From: Opitutaceae bacterium
GTDB lineage: Bacteria > Verrucomicrobiota > Verrucomicrobiia > Opitutales > Opitutaceae
DNA length: 64,000 nucleotides
Assembly (NCBI GenBank): GCA_027482185.1
Contig: JAIXWF010000013.1
Coordinates: forward strand, 1,054,001-1,118,000
Direction of reading: 5' to 3'
In this document: positions 51,338-61,483 of the stretch, one piece after another
Layout of the letters: each line of letters opens with the position of its first letter
Numbering within the stretch: the stretch's first letter is position 1
Notes under the pieces: model-generated
Databases searched by the model: none
Told to the model about the DNA's origin: nothing
The model's input: the letters and a program-made list of their open reading frames with translations, nothing else
Translations under genes and position numbers: made by a program

Positions 51338-52342
51338 GTGATCGCGTCGATTGCGTTCCGGAATTTCAAGGCGCTGCGCAACACCCGGTTGGCGCTGACC
51401 CCGTTCAACCTCGTCATCGGGCCCAACGGCAGCGGCAAAACGAGCCTCATCGAGGCCCTGACGATGCTGCGCACGCTGTCGCAGTTGCCGCTGGGCGACG
51501 CCGACGCCGCGCGGGTCGCGGGCGGACCGGAGATCGATTTCGGCTTCGACGCGCCGTTCGCCGGCTTGGTCGCGCGGCTGGGTTGCGTGAGCGAAACTGT
51601 CTGCAACCTTCTCGTCGTCGAGCCGGCCGGCGACCCCGCGTGGGCGGCGTTGCGCGCGGAGCTGGCGCAGATCCGCAGCTATGTGCTCGACCACGAGGCG
51701 CTCGCGGCGCCGGCGGCGCGGCAGGCGACGACGGCCCTGGCGCCGGACGGCGGCAATTTGGCGGCCGTGCTGCACACCATGCGCGAACGCGCCCCGGCCG
51801 AGTACGCCGCGCTGACGGCGGAGTTGCTGCGCGTCATGCCCGAGTTCGGCGGAATCGAGCTGGTGCCGGGCGGCGACAGTCGCGTCGGCGTCGCGCTGCG
51901 GCTGGCGGAAGGCACCTTGATTCCGGCGGACGAATTGTCGCAGGGGATCCTCTATTTGCTCGGCGTGCTGGCGTTGGCCTTCGACCCCGCGCCGCCGCGC
52001 GTGCTGTGCATCGAGGAAGTCGACCGCGGCATCCATCCGCGCCGCTTGCGCGAGATCCGCGATGCGCTGTACCGGCTGAGCCATCCGCAGGCCTTCGGGC
52101 TGCAGCGGGCGCCGGTGCAGATCGTGACGACGTCGCACTCGCCGTACTTCATCGACCTGTTCCGCGAGCATCCGGAGGAGGTCGTGATCACGCAGAAGGC
52201 GGGCCGCGCCGCGACGTTTGCGCGCCTGACGGACCGGCCGGATTTGCCGGAGCTGCTGCAGGAGGGTTCGCTGGGCGACATGTGGTTCAGCGGCATTCTG
52301 GGCGGCGTGCCGGAGGAAGGTCCGGAGCCGGCGGCGGAATGA
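51338..52342 (+). CDS. AAA ATPase (RecF/OLD-like ABC-type ATPase), first gene of a two-gene module
   Basis: A 334-residue single-domain ATPase: FRNFKALRNTRLALTPFNLVIGPNGSGKTSLIEAL has the Walker A at residues 28-35, ELSQGILYLLGVLAL is the signature helix, RVLCIEEVDRGIHP is the Walker B with double Glu, and SHSPYFIDLF is the H-loop. The coiled-coil arm expected in SMC-like proteins is short. It starts at GTG 51338 and overlaps the next gene by 4 bases. Similar ATPases pair with Toprim nucleases in anti-phage systems such as PARIS and AbiL, but housekeeping relatives also exist. Confidence 0.88.
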   Translation: MIASIAFRNFKALRNTRLALTPFNLVIGPNGSGKTSLIEALTMLRTLSQLPLGDADAARVAGGPEIDFGFDAPFAGLVARLGCVSETVCNLLVVEPAGDPAWAALRAELAQIRSYVLDHEALAAPAARQATTALAPDGGNLAAVLHTMRERAPAEYAALTAELLRVMPEFGGIELVPGGDSRVGVALRLAEGTLIPADELSQGILYLLGVLALAFDPAPPRVLCIEEVDRGIHPRRLREIRDALYRLSHPQAFGLQRAPVQIVTTSHSPYFIDLFREHPEEVVITQKAGRAATFARLTDRPDLPELLQEGSLGDMWFSGILGGVPEEGPEPAAE

Positions 52343-53010
52343 AGATCGCGTTGCTGAGCGAGTCGCCGGCCGACGAGGCCGCCCTGCGGGACTTGGTCAC
52401 GGCGGTGCTGCGGACGCCCCCGCGTTTCGTGGCCCCGGGCTTTCGGGCGCGCGGTTGGCCGAATGTCGCGCAGGTGCTGCCGGCGGTGATCCGCCATCTC
52501 CATTTCAACACGGACACGGACGTGCTGCTGGTGAACGTCGATTCCGACGACTCCGTCGTGCACACGCCGCCGCACGACGCGCCGAACTATTTCCATCCGC
52601 GCTGCCGCATGTGCGAGCTGCGCGGGATTTTCCGGCGCACGATGAAGCGTTTCCCGCCGGCCCACGGCCGCGAGCGCCTGCTGCGCGTCGTGGGCGTGGC
52701 CGTGCCGGCGATGGAAGCGTGGTACCTGTGCGGACGGGACGCGGGCGTGTCGGAAACGGCGTGGATCGAAGGCCAGGAACGCGGGCGTTTGCCGTACCTG
52801 CGGGCGGAACTGAAGCAGCGCGTGTACGGCACGGATCGGCCGAGTCTGCACCACGAGATCCATTGCGCGCTGCACGAAGTGCGCCGGCACCGGCACGACA
52901 CCCGCCGCCTCGAGCACGACTTTCCGGGCTTCGCCGCGCTGGCCGCGGATCTGCGGGCCGCGGTGGCGGCGAAGGGCGGGCCGGTGCCGGCGGCCAACCC
53001 TGCGCCCTGA
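52339..53010 (+). CDS. Toprim-like (DUF4276/RloB-type) protein paired with the AAA ATPase
   Basis: A 223-residue protein. It shows the order expected of a Toprim-type fold: Glu8 in LLSESPADE after the first strand, Asp68, Asp70 and Asp71 in LLVNVDSDDSV, and Glu126 in VPAMEAWYLCG, the last resembling the IEAWLL motif of DUF4276/RloB proteins. A CRMC pair (Cys89, Cys92) and many His and Arg residues in the C-terminal half (HHEIHCALHEVRRHRHDTRR) suggest metal or nucleic acid contact. ATGA coupling to the ATPase implies a complex. The fold is inferred from motifs alone. Confidence 0.62.
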   Translation: MKIALLSESPADEAALRDLVTAVLRTPPRFVAPGFRARGWPNVAQVLPAVIRHLHFNTDTDVLLVNVDSDDSVVHTPPHDAPNYFHPRCRMCELRGIFRRTMKRFPPAHGRERLLRVVGVAVPAMEAWYLCGRDAGVSETAWIEGQERGRLPYLRAELKQRVYGTDRPSLHHEIHCALHEVRRHRHDTRRLEHDFPGFAALAADLRAAVAAKGGPVPAANPAP

Positions 53011-53173
53011 GGAATTCCGCGGCTTCCGGCGTTCGGCGGCCGGACGAACGGGCCGACTTTACATCCGCCGGGTCTTGGTCGACGGTTCAACGCATCCGCA
53101 GTTTCCCTGCGGGTCCGGCGCAAGCCAACCCGACCAACCCCGTCCGCGTATCCCAGAGCCAACCCCTCCGCGC

Positions 53174-55408
53174 ATGCCCTTTTCCGTCCTTCGCCGGCGC
53201 TCGTACCTTCCTCTCTTCCTGGAACTGTTCGCCGAGCTGATCGCGCGGTTGCTTTACCGGGTGAAATCGCGCGGGGCGGAAAACGTGCCGGCGACCGGCG
53301 GCGTGCTGCTGATCGCGAACCATATCTCGTACGTCGACGTCGTCGTCCTCCAGCTCGTGTGCCCGCGGCCCATTCGCTACCTCGCCTTCAAGGGCCTGCG
53401 CCGGAATCCGTTTTTCAACTGGTGCTTCGACCGGAGCGGCTGCCTCGATGTCTCGCCGCAGGCGCCGCTCGAGGGCATGCGCTCCGCCGTGCGCGCCCTG
53501 AAGCGCGGCGAAGTCGTCTGCATTTTTCCCGAGGGCCACATTTCCCGCACCGGGCAATTGCTCGAGATCAAGAAGGGCTTCGAGCTCATCGCGCGGCAGG
53601 CCGGCGCGCCCGTCGTGCCGGTGGCGATCGACGGGCTCTGGGGCTCGATTTTCTCCTTTGCGGGCAACAAGTACCTTTGGAAATCGCCGCGTCTGCTGCC
53701 GACGCATGTGTTTGTCCAGTTCGGCCAGCCGACGCCGGCGGACCGCGTCGATCCGGCCTGGGCGCGCCGCGAATTGCTCGATCTCGGCGTCCTCGCGTTC
53801 GACGAACGCCCCGTGCTCAAGCGCCACCTCGGCCGCGAGTGCATCCGCACCCTCGCCAAGCACCCGCGCCGCCTGATGGTCGTCGACCGCACGGCGGAAC
53901 GGAAACCGATGACCTGCGGCCAACTTTACGCCGCGGCCGCCGCCCTCTCGAAACGCATCCGCGCGACGGTGCCGGAGCGCCGCGTGGGCATCGTGCTGCC
54001 GCCGGGCGCGGGCGCCTTCATCGCCAACCTCGCCGTCCTCGCCGCCGGCAAGGTGCCCGTGAACCTCAACTTCACCGCCGGCCGCCCCGCGCTCGAGGCC
54101 TGCATGCGCATGGGCGGCGTGAAGACGATCCTGTCGGCCGACATCCTGAAGACGAAGCTGCCGAATTTCCCGTGGCCGGAGCGCACCTTCGATCTGCGCA
54201 AGGAAATCGCCGCCGCCGGCGGGAAAAAGGCGATGGTGCCGTGGCTGCTCGCCGCGCACCTGCTGCCGAACCAATGGTGCGCCGACCTGCTCGGCCTGCC
54301 GAAGCGCGGCAACCGCGAGGAGGCCGGCTTGCTCTTCACCAGCGGCAGTTCCGGCGAACCCAAGGGCGTCGTCCTCACGCACCGCAACATCCTCGCGAAC
54401 TGCGCGCAGATTTCCTCGCTCTCGATTTTGCCGGAAACGTGCACGCTCCTCGGCTGCCTGCCGGTTTTCCACAGCTTCGGTTTCACGGTCACGCTCTGGT
54501 ACCCGATGATGCGCGGCTGCACCGTCGTCACCGTGCCCAGCCCGCTCGATACGCGGAAGATCATCGACGCGATCCACGAGGAGCAGGCGACGGTGCTGAT
54601 CGCGGCGCCGACCTTCGTGCGCCCGATCCTCAAGAAGGCGGAGCCGCGCGAACTGCGTTCCCTCGATCTCGTCGTGACCGGCGCGGAGAAATTGCCCGAC
54701 GACCTGCACCAGGGCTTCCTCGAGAATTTCCACATCGAGATTCTGCAGGGCTACGGCCTGACCGAGACGACGCCCGCCTCGAACATCAACCAGCCGCACC
54801 CGCCGATCGTCACGTCGACCAACGAACCGCAATTGGGCAAACGCCACGGCACCGTCGGCCGCCTCATGCCCGGCATGACGGCGCGCATCATCGATCCGGA
54901 TACCGGGGCGGAGCTGCCGATGGACCGCACGGGCCTCGTGATGCTGCGCGGCGCTAACGTCTTCGGCGGCTACCTCGACGATCCCGAGAAAACGAAGGCC
55001 GCCTTCCGCGAGGGCTGGTTCATCACCGGCGATCTCGGGCATTTCGATTCCGAGGGCTTCCTCAAGATCGAGGGCCGGCTTTCCCGTTTTTCCAAGATCG
55101 GCGGCGAGATGGTGCCGCACGGCACCGTCGAGCAGAAGATCGTCGAAGTCCTCGCCCTCGAGGCCAACGAGGCGCCGCCCGTCTTCGTGGTCGGCGTGCC
55201 CGACGCGGCGAAGGGCGAGGCCCTCGTGTTGCTCACGACGCAGGAAGTCGCGCCCGACGTCCTCCGGACCAAGCTCGCCGACGCCGGCGTGCCCAACCTC
55301 TGGGTCCCGAAGATCATCAAGCGCGTCGACCAGATCCCCATGCTCGGCACCGGCAAGACCGACATGAAGCGCTGCCGGGAAATCGCGTTGGAAACGCCGA
55401 ACAAATAA
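53174..55408 (+). CDS. Aas-like acyltransferase fused to an acyl-AMP ligase
   Basis: A 744-residue protein. Residues 1-220 are a PlsC-type acyltransferase with NHISYVD (the H-x4-D motif) and FPEGHIS. Residues about 250-744 are an AMP-forming ligase with the P-loop LFTSGSSGEPKGVVLTHRN, GYGLTETTPASN and the hinge region ITGDLGHFDSEGFLKIEGRLSRFSKIGGE. This is the pairing of E. coli Aas, which reacylates lysophospholipid using free fatty acid, but without the N-terminal MFS transporter. ATG 53174 is placed before the short hydrophobic stretch LPLFLELFAELIARLLYRV. Fatty-acid salvage for phospholipid repair is the likely role. Confidence 0.9.
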   Translation: MPFSVLRRRSYLPLFLELFAELIARLLYRVKSRGAENVPATGGVLLIANHISYVDVVVLQLVCPRPIRYLAFKGLRRNPFFNWCFDRSGCLDVSPQAPLEGMRSAVRALKRGEVVCIFPEGHISRTGQLLEIKKGFELIARQAGAPVVPVAIDGLWGSIFSFAGNKYLWKSPRLLPTHVFVQFGQPTPADRVDPAWARRELLDLGVLAFDERPVLKRHLGRECIRTLAKHPRRLMVVDRTAERKPMTCGQLYAAAAALSKRIRATVPERRVGIVLPPGAGAFIANLAVLAAGKVPVNLNFTAGRPALEACMRMGGVKTILSADILKTKLPNFPWPERTFDLRKEIAAAGGKKAMVPWLLAAHLLPNQWCADLLGLPKRGNREEAGLLFTSGSSGEPKGVVLTHRNILANCAQISSLSILPETCTLLGCLPVFHSFGFTVTLWYPMMRGCTVVTVPSPLDTRKIIDAIHEEQATVLIAAPTFVRPILKKAEPRELRSLDLVVTGAEKLPDDLHQGFLENFHIEILQGYGLTETTPASNINQPHPPIVTSTNEPQLGKRHGTVGRLMPGMTARIIDPDTGAELPMDRTGLVMLRGANVFGGYLDDPEKTKAAFREGWFITGDLGHFDSEGFLKIEGRLSRFSKIGGEMVPHGTVEQKIVEVLALEANEAPPVFVVGVPDAAKGEALVLLTTQEVAPDVLRTKLADAGVPNLWVPKIIKRVDQIPMLGTGKTDMKRCREIALETPNK

Positions 55409-55485
55409 GACCGGAGTGCGGAAACCGGAGACCGGAATCTACGGAAACCGGAATGCGGGGACCGGACGCCGGAAAGCCGGATTGG
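55408..55485 (+). repeat. Heptanucleotide GGARACC array
   Basis: Tandem 7-base units of GGAAACC, GGAGACC, GGGGACC and GGACGCC with some 8- and 9-base spacings, starting at the stop codon of the Aas-like gene. The same motif is at 18006-18103. Confidence 0.83.
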
Positions 55486-55547
55486 AAGTACGGCATTGGC
55501 GGAACGGGATTGGAACTACAGCATTCCGCGGAACCAACGTCCGCGGT

Positions 55548-55600
55548 CTCCAAACTCCAAACCCCGAACTCCGAACTCCGAACTCCAAACTCCAAACCCA
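55548..55600 (+). repeat. Heptanucleotide CCGAACT/CCAAACT array
   Basis: Seven near-perfect 7-base units (CCAAACT, CCAAACC, CCGAACT three times, CCAAACT, CCAAACC). Related to the array between ilvH and ilvC at 20602-20637. Confidence 0.85.
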
Positions 55601-55619
55601 CGCCTCCCTGCCTGCAGCC

Positions 55620-55655
55620 GGAACCCAAAACCCAAGACCCAAAACCCGAGAACCG
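55620..55655 (+). repeat. Heptanucleotide AACCCAA array
   Basis: Four or five 7-base units (AACCCAA, AACCCAA, GACCCAA, AACCCGA) directly before the hairpin that ends guaB. Confidence 0.78.
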
Positions 55656-55656
55656 A

Positions 55657-55676
55657 AGCGACCGCCCGCGGTCGCT
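55657..55676 (-). terminator. Hairpin at the guaB stop codon
   Basis: AGCGACCG (55657-55664) and CGGTCGCT (55669-55676) form a perfect 8-bp stem with a 4-base loop, touching the guaB stop. The following minus-strand bases (TCGGTTCTCGGGTTTTGGG) are only partly T-rich, so termination is plausible but not certain. Confidence 0.55.
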
Positions 55677-57268
55677 TAAGCGCTGCTGGTCCGGGTCGAG
55701 ACTTCGATCACGTCGTGCGGGGCCGCCTCTTTCTGGCCGGCGGGGGACACGCGGATGTAGCGGGCCTTCGTGCGCAGTTCGGGCAAGTTGGCGGCGCCGA
55801 GGTAGCCCATGCCGCTCTGCACGCCGCCGATCAGGTTGGCCAGGACGTCGTCGACGGAGCCGCTCACTTCCTTGAGCGCCTCGATGCCTTCGGCGGCGAC
55901 CTTGCGGGTGGTGTCGTTCTTGTCGTGGCCGTAGCGCGCGGCGCTGCCCGCCTTCATCGCGGCGTGGCTGCCCATGCCGCGGTACTGTTTGTAGACTTTG
56001 CCGTTGATCTCGAGGATCTCGCCCGGCGCCTCGCGGCAACCGGCGAGCAGGCCGCCGAGGATGACGGCGTCCGACAGCGTCAACGCCTTCACGATGTCGC
56101 CGCTCTTGGTGATGCCGCCGTCGGCGATGAGTTTCACGCCCGTCTTGCGCGCGGCGGCGCCGGCGACGAAGAGCGCGGTCAGTTGCGGGATACCGACGCC
56201 CGCGACGATGCGCGTCGTGCAGATCGAGCCCGGGCCTTGGCCGATCTTGATCGCGTTGGCCCCGCAGTCGGCGAGGAACGCCACGCCCGCGGCGCTGGTG
56301 ACGTTGCCCGCGACGATCGTGAGATCCTTGAAGGCGCCGCGGACGAGCTTCACGACGTCGCCGACGCCGGCGGTGTGGCCGTGGGCGGTCGAGACGGCGA
56401 CGCAGTCCACGTGCTCGTCGACGAGATGGCCGACGTGCTCGACGATCTTGTCGCGGTCGAGGGAGCCGTCGGGCTTGCGCACGGGCGAGAGCGCCGCGCC
56501 GACGACGAGGCGGAACTCCTCGTCGCGCGCCGGCTTGCGGCGGGATTTCGATTCGGTGGTGATGCGCTCGACGTCGGAGGCGGTGATGAGGCCGTGCAGG
56601 CGGTCGTCCTCGTCGACGACGAGCATCTTGTTCAGGCCGACGTGGCGGGTGAAGAACGCGTCCGCGGTCTTGATCGGGTCCTTGGCGGCGGCGCGTTTCG
56701 TTTCCGTGATCAGCTGCGCGCGGGGCGTCATCACGTCGGCGACCTTCTTGGTTTTGTAGCGGTCCTTGACGACGTTGCCGGAGATGAGGCCGACGAGTTT
56801 GCCGGCGCGGTCGACGACGGGGAACGTGGAAAACGCGAACCGCTTCGTCTCGATGAGGCTGAGGAGATCGCCGACGAGTTGGTCGGGCGCGACCGCGATC
56901 GGATCCTGGATCAGGCCGTGGATGTGCCGCTTTGCGCGGGCGACTTCCTTCACCTGGTCCTTGGCCGGCATGTTGTAATGGATGAGGCCGAGGCCGCCGT
57001 TCAGCGCCATGGCGATGGCCATGCGGGACTCGGTCACGGTGTCCATGTCCGACGAAATCACCGGAATCTGCAGGCGCAGCGATTCGGAGAGGGCGGTCGA
57101 CGTGTCCGCGTCCTTCGGCAGAATCGCGGAATACAGCGTCGCGAGCGAAACGTCGTCGAACGTGAGCGCGGTCGGCAAATTGGCGCGGAAGAACGCGTCG
57201 GCCGGCAGGTAAAATTCGGCGTCGGCCTGGGCGGCGACGGCGGCGGAATTCGTGGCAACCTTCGTCAT
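55676..57268 (-). CDS. guaB: Inosine-5'-monophosphate dehydrogenase
   Basis: Oxidises IMP to XMP, the committed step to GMP. A 530-residue protein whose barrel starts at [10 protein letters not shown] and carries [27 protein letters not shown], the active-site Cys in [15 protein letters not shown], and [20 protein letters not shown] pair ([23 protein letters not shown] and [13 protein letters not shown]...[15 protein letters not shown]) interrupts the barrel. About 30 N-terminal residues exceed the usual start. ATG 57266-57268 was chosen since longer extension crosses into the menC promoter region. Confidence 0.96.
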   Translation of the reverse strand: MTKVATNSAAVAAQADAEFYLPADAFFRANLPTALTFDDVSLATLYSAILPKDADTSTALSESLRLQIPVISSDMDTVTESRMAIAMALNGGLGLIHYNMPAKDQVKEVARAKRHIHGLIQDPIAVAPDQLVGDLLSLIETKRFAFSTFPVVDRAGKLVGLISGNVVKDRYKTKKVADVMTPRAQLITETKRAAAKDPIKTADAFFTRHVGLNKMLVVDEDDRLHGLITASDVERITTESKSRRKPARDEEFRLVVGAALSPVRKPDGSLDRDKIVEHVGHLVDEHVDCVAVSTAHGHTAGVGDVVKLVRGAFKDLTIVAGNVTSAAGVAFLADCGANAIKIGQGPGSICTTRIVAGVGIPQLTALFVAGAAARKTGVKLIADGGITKSGDIVKALTLSDAVILGGLLAGCREAPGEILEINGKVYKQYRGMGSHAAMKAGSAARYGHDKNDTTRKVAAEGIEALKEVSGSVDDVLANLIGGVQSGMGYLGAANLPELRTKARYIRVSPAGQKEAAPHDVIEVSTRTSSA

Positions 57269-57404
57269 GGGTTGCCGGGAACGGAGTAGGCTCCGGGCGG
57301 GCAAGCGCAAGGGGGATTTTCGGGGGCGCCGGGGCGGCGGCGGTTTGCGGATTTGATTTCCGGGGCCGGACGTCGTCCCTTGCTGCGGCCGTTGCCGAAT
57401 CTTC

Positions 57405-58475
57405 ATGCCGTTGCACCTCCAGTTTCGCCGTTACCGTTTGCCGTTCCGCACTCCGGTGCGCACGGCCCATGGGCTCTGGGCGGAACGCGAAGGCCTGCTC
57501 GTGCGGCTCACCGATGCGGCCGAAGGCGCCGTCGACGCGGTCGGTTGGGGCGAGGCCGCGCCGATCCCGTGGTTCGGCACCGAGACGGCGGACTTGGCCG
57601 AAGCGGCGCTGCGCGATCTCGGCGAATGGGTGGAGCCGGAGCGCTTGGCGGATTTGCCCGCGGGTGTGCCGGGTGTGCGGCAGGCACTGCAGGATGCGCG
57701 GGCCGATCTCGCGCGCGCGACGGCGGCCGTTGCTGGAACAGAGAACGCGACCGCGGGCGCGGCGGAGTCCGCGGCGCCGAAACCGTATCTTGGCGTGGCG
57801 GCCTTGTTGCCGGCGGGCCGTCCGGTGCTGGCCGCGATTGGTCCGAAGGCAGAGGCCGGATTCCGCGTTTTCAAATGGAAGGTCGGCGTCGGCGACGTCG
57901 CGGACGAACTCGCGCTGCTCGACGACGTGTGCGCGGCGCTGCCTTCGGGCGCGAAGCTGCGGCTCGATGCCAATGGCGCCTTGGATCGGCGCCGCGCGGA
58001 GCGTTGGCTGGAGCGGTGCGCGGATCGGCCGGTGGAGTTTCTCGAACAGCCGATCGCGCCGGAGACGCGCGGGGCCGACGATGTGCTACTGGGACTGGCG
58101 GGCGATTTTCCGACACCGTTGGCGTTGGACGAATCGCTGGTCGGCGGCGGCGACGTCGAGCGTTGGCTCGGGGCAGGGTGGCCGGGAATCTTTGTCGTGA
58201 AGCCGTTGCTGCTGGGGGATGCGGATGCGGCGCTGGCGGCGTTGGCCAAGGCGAAAGCCGAGGTCGTGTTTTCCTCCGCGCTCGAGACCGCCGTCGGGGC
58301 GAAGGCGGCGTTGCGCCGCGCGCTGGCGTGGTCCGGGGCGCCGCGGGCCCTGGGCTTCGGCGTGTGGCCGCTGTTTGCGGATGCGCGGTGCGACGGGCCG
58401 TACGCGGCGCCCTTCATCCGCGCGGAGGACGTGGCGCGGCTCGACCCGGAGGCCGTATGGAACGCGCTGAGCTAG
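57405..58475 (+). CDS. menC: o-Succinylbenzoate synthase
   Basis: An enolase-superfamily enzyme of menaquinone synthesis that dehydrates SHCHC to o-succinylbenzoate. A 356-residue protein with the KWKVG motif (catalytic lysine), metal ligands in [16 protein letters not shown] and ALDESL, the second lysine in FVVKPLLLG, and [10 protein letters not shown]. The gene overlaps menE by 19 bases. Other MenC-like enzymes can be N-succinyl amino acid racemases, but the menE neighbour settles the role. Confidence 0.92.
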   Translation: MPLHLQFRRYRLPFRTPVRTAHGLWAEREGLLVRLTDAAEGAVDAVGWGEAAPIPWFGTETADLAEAALRDLGEWVEPERLADLPAGVPGVRQALQDARADLARATAAVAGTENATAGAAESAAPKPYLGVAALLPAGRPVLAAIGPKAEAGFRVFKWKVGVGDVADELALLDDVCAALPSGAKLRLDANGALDRRRAERWLERCADRPVEFLEQPIAPETRGADDVLLGLAGDFPTPLALDESLVGGGDVERWLGAGWPGIFVVKPLLLGDADAALAALAKAKAEVVFSSALETAVGAKAALRRALAWSGAPRALGFGVWPLFADARCDGPYAAPFIRAEDVARLDPEAVWNALS

Positions 58476-59683
58476 CCCGGCGGCTCGGGGGCCGGGCCGA
58501 CTCGGCGCGGGCGTCCCGTATCGTGATCGCGGAGACGGAGCCCGCGCGCTTTATGGCGGCGTTCGCGGCGGCCGCGGCCGGGACGGCGGAGGTGTTTGTC
58601 ACGGATCCGGGCTGGGGGACGACCGAGCGGACGCAGTTCGAGGCCTTGCTCACGGCGAATCCAGCGGAGCGGACCGCGGCCGGCGAGGCCGGTTGGCTCA
58701 TGCTGCCGAGCGGCGGTACGGGCGGAAAACTGAAGTTTGCGCGGCACGACGGCGCGACGTTGGCGGCGGCGGTGGCCGGGTTTCAGGCGCACTTCGGCGT
58801 TGGGCGCGTCGATGCGGTGGGCGTTTTGCCGCTGCACCATGTGAGCGGATTGCTGGCGTGGCTGCGCTGCGCGTTGACAGGCGGGACGTACACGCCGTGG
58901 GCGTGGAAACAACTCGAGGCCGGCGAGTTTCCCGCGGTGGCCGACGGCGGCGTGGTTTCCTTGGTGCCCACGCAACTGCAGCGCCTGCTCGCGGCGCCGG
59001 CGGCGATCGCATGGTTGCAACGGCGGCAGGCGGTGTTTGTCGGCGGCGGGCCGGCTTGGCCGGACTTGCTCGCGGCGGCGGCGGCGGCCGGAGTTCCCGT
59101 GGCTTTGAGTTACGGCATGACGGAAACGGCGGCGATGGTGGCGGCGCTGCGGCCGGCGGAATTTCTCGCGGGGGAACGCAGCAGCGGTCGCGTCCTGCCG
59201 CACGCGCGGATCAATGTGAATGCCGCCGGACGAATCGAGGTGGGCGGGGCGCCGTTGTTCCGCGGGTATTGGCCGGAACGAACTATCTTGGAAATATGGG
59301 AAACGTCGGATCTCGGCGCGATCGACGCGCGCGGCTGCCTCACCGTGCACGGGCGCGACGACGCGATGATCATCACCGGCGGCAAGAAAGTGCAGCCGGC
59401 GGAAGTCGAGGCGGCGTTGCGGGCGAGCGGCGAAGTCGAGGACGTTGCCGTGCTCGGCGTGCCGGATGCGGAGTGGGGCGAGGCGGTGGCGGCGTTTTTC
59501 CCGGGTGGCGGACGAACTCCTGACCAGGCGCGGGCGGGCGCGGCGTTGGCGCCGTGGCAACGGCCGAAGCACTGGTTGCCGGTCGCACCCTGGCCGTGCA
59601 ACGCCCAAGGCAAGATCAGCCGCGAGACGCTGCGCCGGGTGTGGGCCGAGCGGGCGGGCGCGAAAGGCCGGGATTTTTCGTGA
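58457..59683 (+). CDS. menE: o-Succinylbenzoate--CoA ligase
   Basis: A 408-residue AMP-forming ligase that activates o-succinylbenzoate in menaquinone synthesis. The P-loop is MLPSGGTGGKLKFARH, followed by YGMTETAAM, WETSDLGAIDARGCLTVHGRDDAMIITGGKKV and the catalytic lysine near NAQGKISR. It is shorter than most acyl-CoA ligases, which is normal for MenE. ATG 58457 lies inside the end of menC, so the pair is translationally coupled. The remaining men genes are not in the window. Confidence 0.9.
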   Translation: MERAELARRLGGRADSARASRIVIAETEPARFMAAFAAAAAGTAEVFVTDPGWGTTERTQFEALLTANPAERTAAGEAGWLMLPSGGTGGKLKFARHDGATLAAAVAGFQAHFGVGRVDAVGVLPLHHVSGLLAWLRCALTGGTYTPWAWKQLEAGEFPAVADGGVVSLVPTQLQRLLAAPAAIAWLQRRQAVFVGGGPAWPDLLAAAAAAGVPVALSYGMTETAAMVAALRPAEFLAGERSSGRVLPHARINVNAAGRIEVGGAPLFRGYWPERTILEIWETSDLGAIDARGCLTVHGRDDAMIITGGKKVQPAEVEAALRASGEVEDVAVLGVPDAEWGEAVAAFFPGGGRTPDQARAGAALAPWQRPKHWLPVAPWPCNAQGKISRETLRRVWAERAGAKGRDFS

Positions 59684-59713
59684 GTTCCGCCGGTTTCATG
59701 GTCTGGTGAGCCC

Positions 59714-61483
59714 GTGACGAAAAACGAAATCGCGGATGTCCTGACCCAGATCGCGACGCTGCTCGAATTGAAAGGGGAGAATCCCTTCAAGGTGCGCGCT
59801 TACCAGACCGGCGCCCGGGCCCTCGAGGCGATCGAGGAAACGGAATTGGCCCGGCTCGTGGCGTCGGACGAATTGCAAAGCGTCAAAGGCATCGGCGAGG
59901 CGCTCGCCCAGAAGATCGCGGAACTGCACCAGACGGGCCGGCTCGGCTTCTTTGACAAACTGCAGGCTTCGGTCGAACCGGGCCTCGTCGAACTCCTCGA
60001 GATTCCGGGCCTCGGCCCGAAGAAGATCCGCGCCCTGCATGAGAAACTCGGCATCGCCGACATCGCGGCGCTGACCGCCGCTTGCAACGCAGGCAAGGTG
60101 GCGGAACTCGAGGGCTTCGGCGCCAAGACGCAGGAGAAATTGCTCGCCGGCATCCGCAACCGCGAGGCCTACGGCAAACGCCACCTGTGGTGGGACGCGT
60201 TGGAAATTGCGGAACCGATCGTCGCCGGCCTGCGCGGGCTTGCGCCCGTGCTTCGCGCGGAGGCGGCGGGCAGTTTGCGCCGCGGTCTCGAGACGGTGGG
60301 CGATCTCGATTTCATCGTCGCGGCCCGCGACGTCGCGCCGGTGGTGCGTTGGTTCACGGGCTTGCGCGGCGTCAAGGAAGTGACCGCGCAGGGCGAGACC
60401 AAGGCGAGCGTGCGTTTCGAAAGCGGACTGCAGGCCGACCTGCGGATCGTGCCGGAGGAGCAATTCGCGTTCGCGCTGCACCATTTCACCGGTTCGAAGG
60501 ACCACAACGTGCAAATGCGCCAACGCGCGCTCGCGCGGGGCCTGAGCCTGAGCGAATGGGGCCTCGTTCCGGCGGCAGGGGAGGGCACCGCGAAAGCCAA
60601 AGCCGAAGCCGGGCAATCTTTGCCGGCGATCCGGACGGAGGCGGAACTCTTCGCGGCCCTCGGGCTCGCGTTCATTCCGCCGGAATTGCGCGAGGGCCTC
60701 GGCGAAATCGAGGCGGCGGAAAAAGGTCCGCTGCCGCGGCTCGTGGAGTTGGGCGATGTGCGCGGCGCGTTCCACAACCACACGACGGCGTCCGACGGCC
60801 GCAACACCCTCGCCGAGATGGCCGCCGCCGCCGAGTCGCGCGGCTGGGCCTACCTCGGCATCGCCGACCACTCGAAATCCAGTTTCCAGGCCAACGGCCT
60901 GAGCGAGGAGCGGTTGCTCAAACAGGTCGCCGAGATCCGCGCGCTCAATGCCTCGGGCCGCTTCACGACGCACCTCTTCGCCGGCACGGAGTGCGACATC
61001 CTCGCCGACGGCAGCCTCGACTTCGACGCGTCCGTCCTCGGGCAACTCGATTACGTCGTGGCCTCCGTGCACAACGCGCTGACGCAGGACGAAGCGACGA
61101 TGACGCAGCGCGTGATCCGCGCCATCGAGCATCCGCACACCACGATGCTCGGCCACGCGACCGGCCGGCTCTTGTTGCGGCGCGAACCGAGCAAGATCGA
61201 TTTGGCCAAGGTCATCGATGCCGCGATCGCGAACCGTGTGATCATCGAATTGAACGCGAGCCCGTGGCGCCTTGACCTCGACTGGCGGCATTGGCGCAAG
61301 GCGGCCGAGCGCGGTTTGCTTTGCGCCATCAACCCCGACGCCCACGAGACCGACGGCCTCGGCCATGTGCGCACCGGTGTCGCCATTGCGCGCAAGGGCG
61401 GGCTGACGGCGGAACAGGTCCTCACGACGTGGCCGCTGGCGAAAGTCCGCTCGTACCTCGACGCGCGCCGCCCCAAGGATTGA
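59714..61483 (+). CDS. polX: Family X DNA polymerase with PHP domain (PolX)
   Basis: A 589-residue bacterial PolX. An N-terminal 8-kDa-like region with helix-hairpin-helix motifs ([35 protein letters not shown]) precedes the nucleotidyltransferase core with [17 protein letters not shown], whose aspartates bind metal. The C-terminal PHP domain carries [32 protein letters not shown] and SVHNALTQ, and may give 3'-5' exonuclease or AP endonuclease action. It fills short gaps in base-excision repair. The start is GTG 59714. Confidence 0.95.
   Translation: MTKNEIADVLTQIATLLELKGENPFKVRAYQTGARALEAIEETELARLVASDELQSVKGIGEALAQKIAELHQTGRLGFFDKLQASVEPGLVELLEIPGLGPKKIRALHEKLGIADIAALTAACNAGKVAELEGFGAKTQEKLLAGIRNREAYGKRHLWWDALEIAEPIVAGLRGLAPVLRAEAAGSLRRGLETVGDLDFIVAARDVAPVVRWFTGLRGVKEVTAQGETKASVRFESGLQADLRIVPEEQFAFALHHFTGSKDHNVQMRQRALARGLSLSEWGLVPAAGEGTAKAKAEAGQSLPAIRTEAELFAALGLAFIPPELREGLGEIEAAEKGPLPRLVELGDVRGAFHNHTTASDGRNTLAEMAAAAESRGWAYLGIADHSKSSFQANGLSEERLLKQVAEIRALNASGRFTTHLFAGTECDILADGSLDFDASVLGQLDYVVASVHNALTQDEATMTQRVIRAIEHPHTTMLGHATGRLLLRREPSKIDLAKVIDAAIANRVIIELNASPWRLDLDWRHWRKAAERGLLCAINPDAHETDGLGHVRTGVAIARKGGLTAEQVLTTWPLAKVRSYLDARRPKD

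Noticed and set aside
46883-52171. 1,762-residue open frame on the minus strand
   Set aside because: It lies opposite TolC, the AsmA-like gene and the AAA ATPase, all with clear family motifs; the translation is low-complexity Arg/Ala/Pro.
55408-55655. Possible CRISPR array
   Set aside because: Repeat units are only 7 bases with no unique 25- to 40-base spacers, and no cas gene is in the window.
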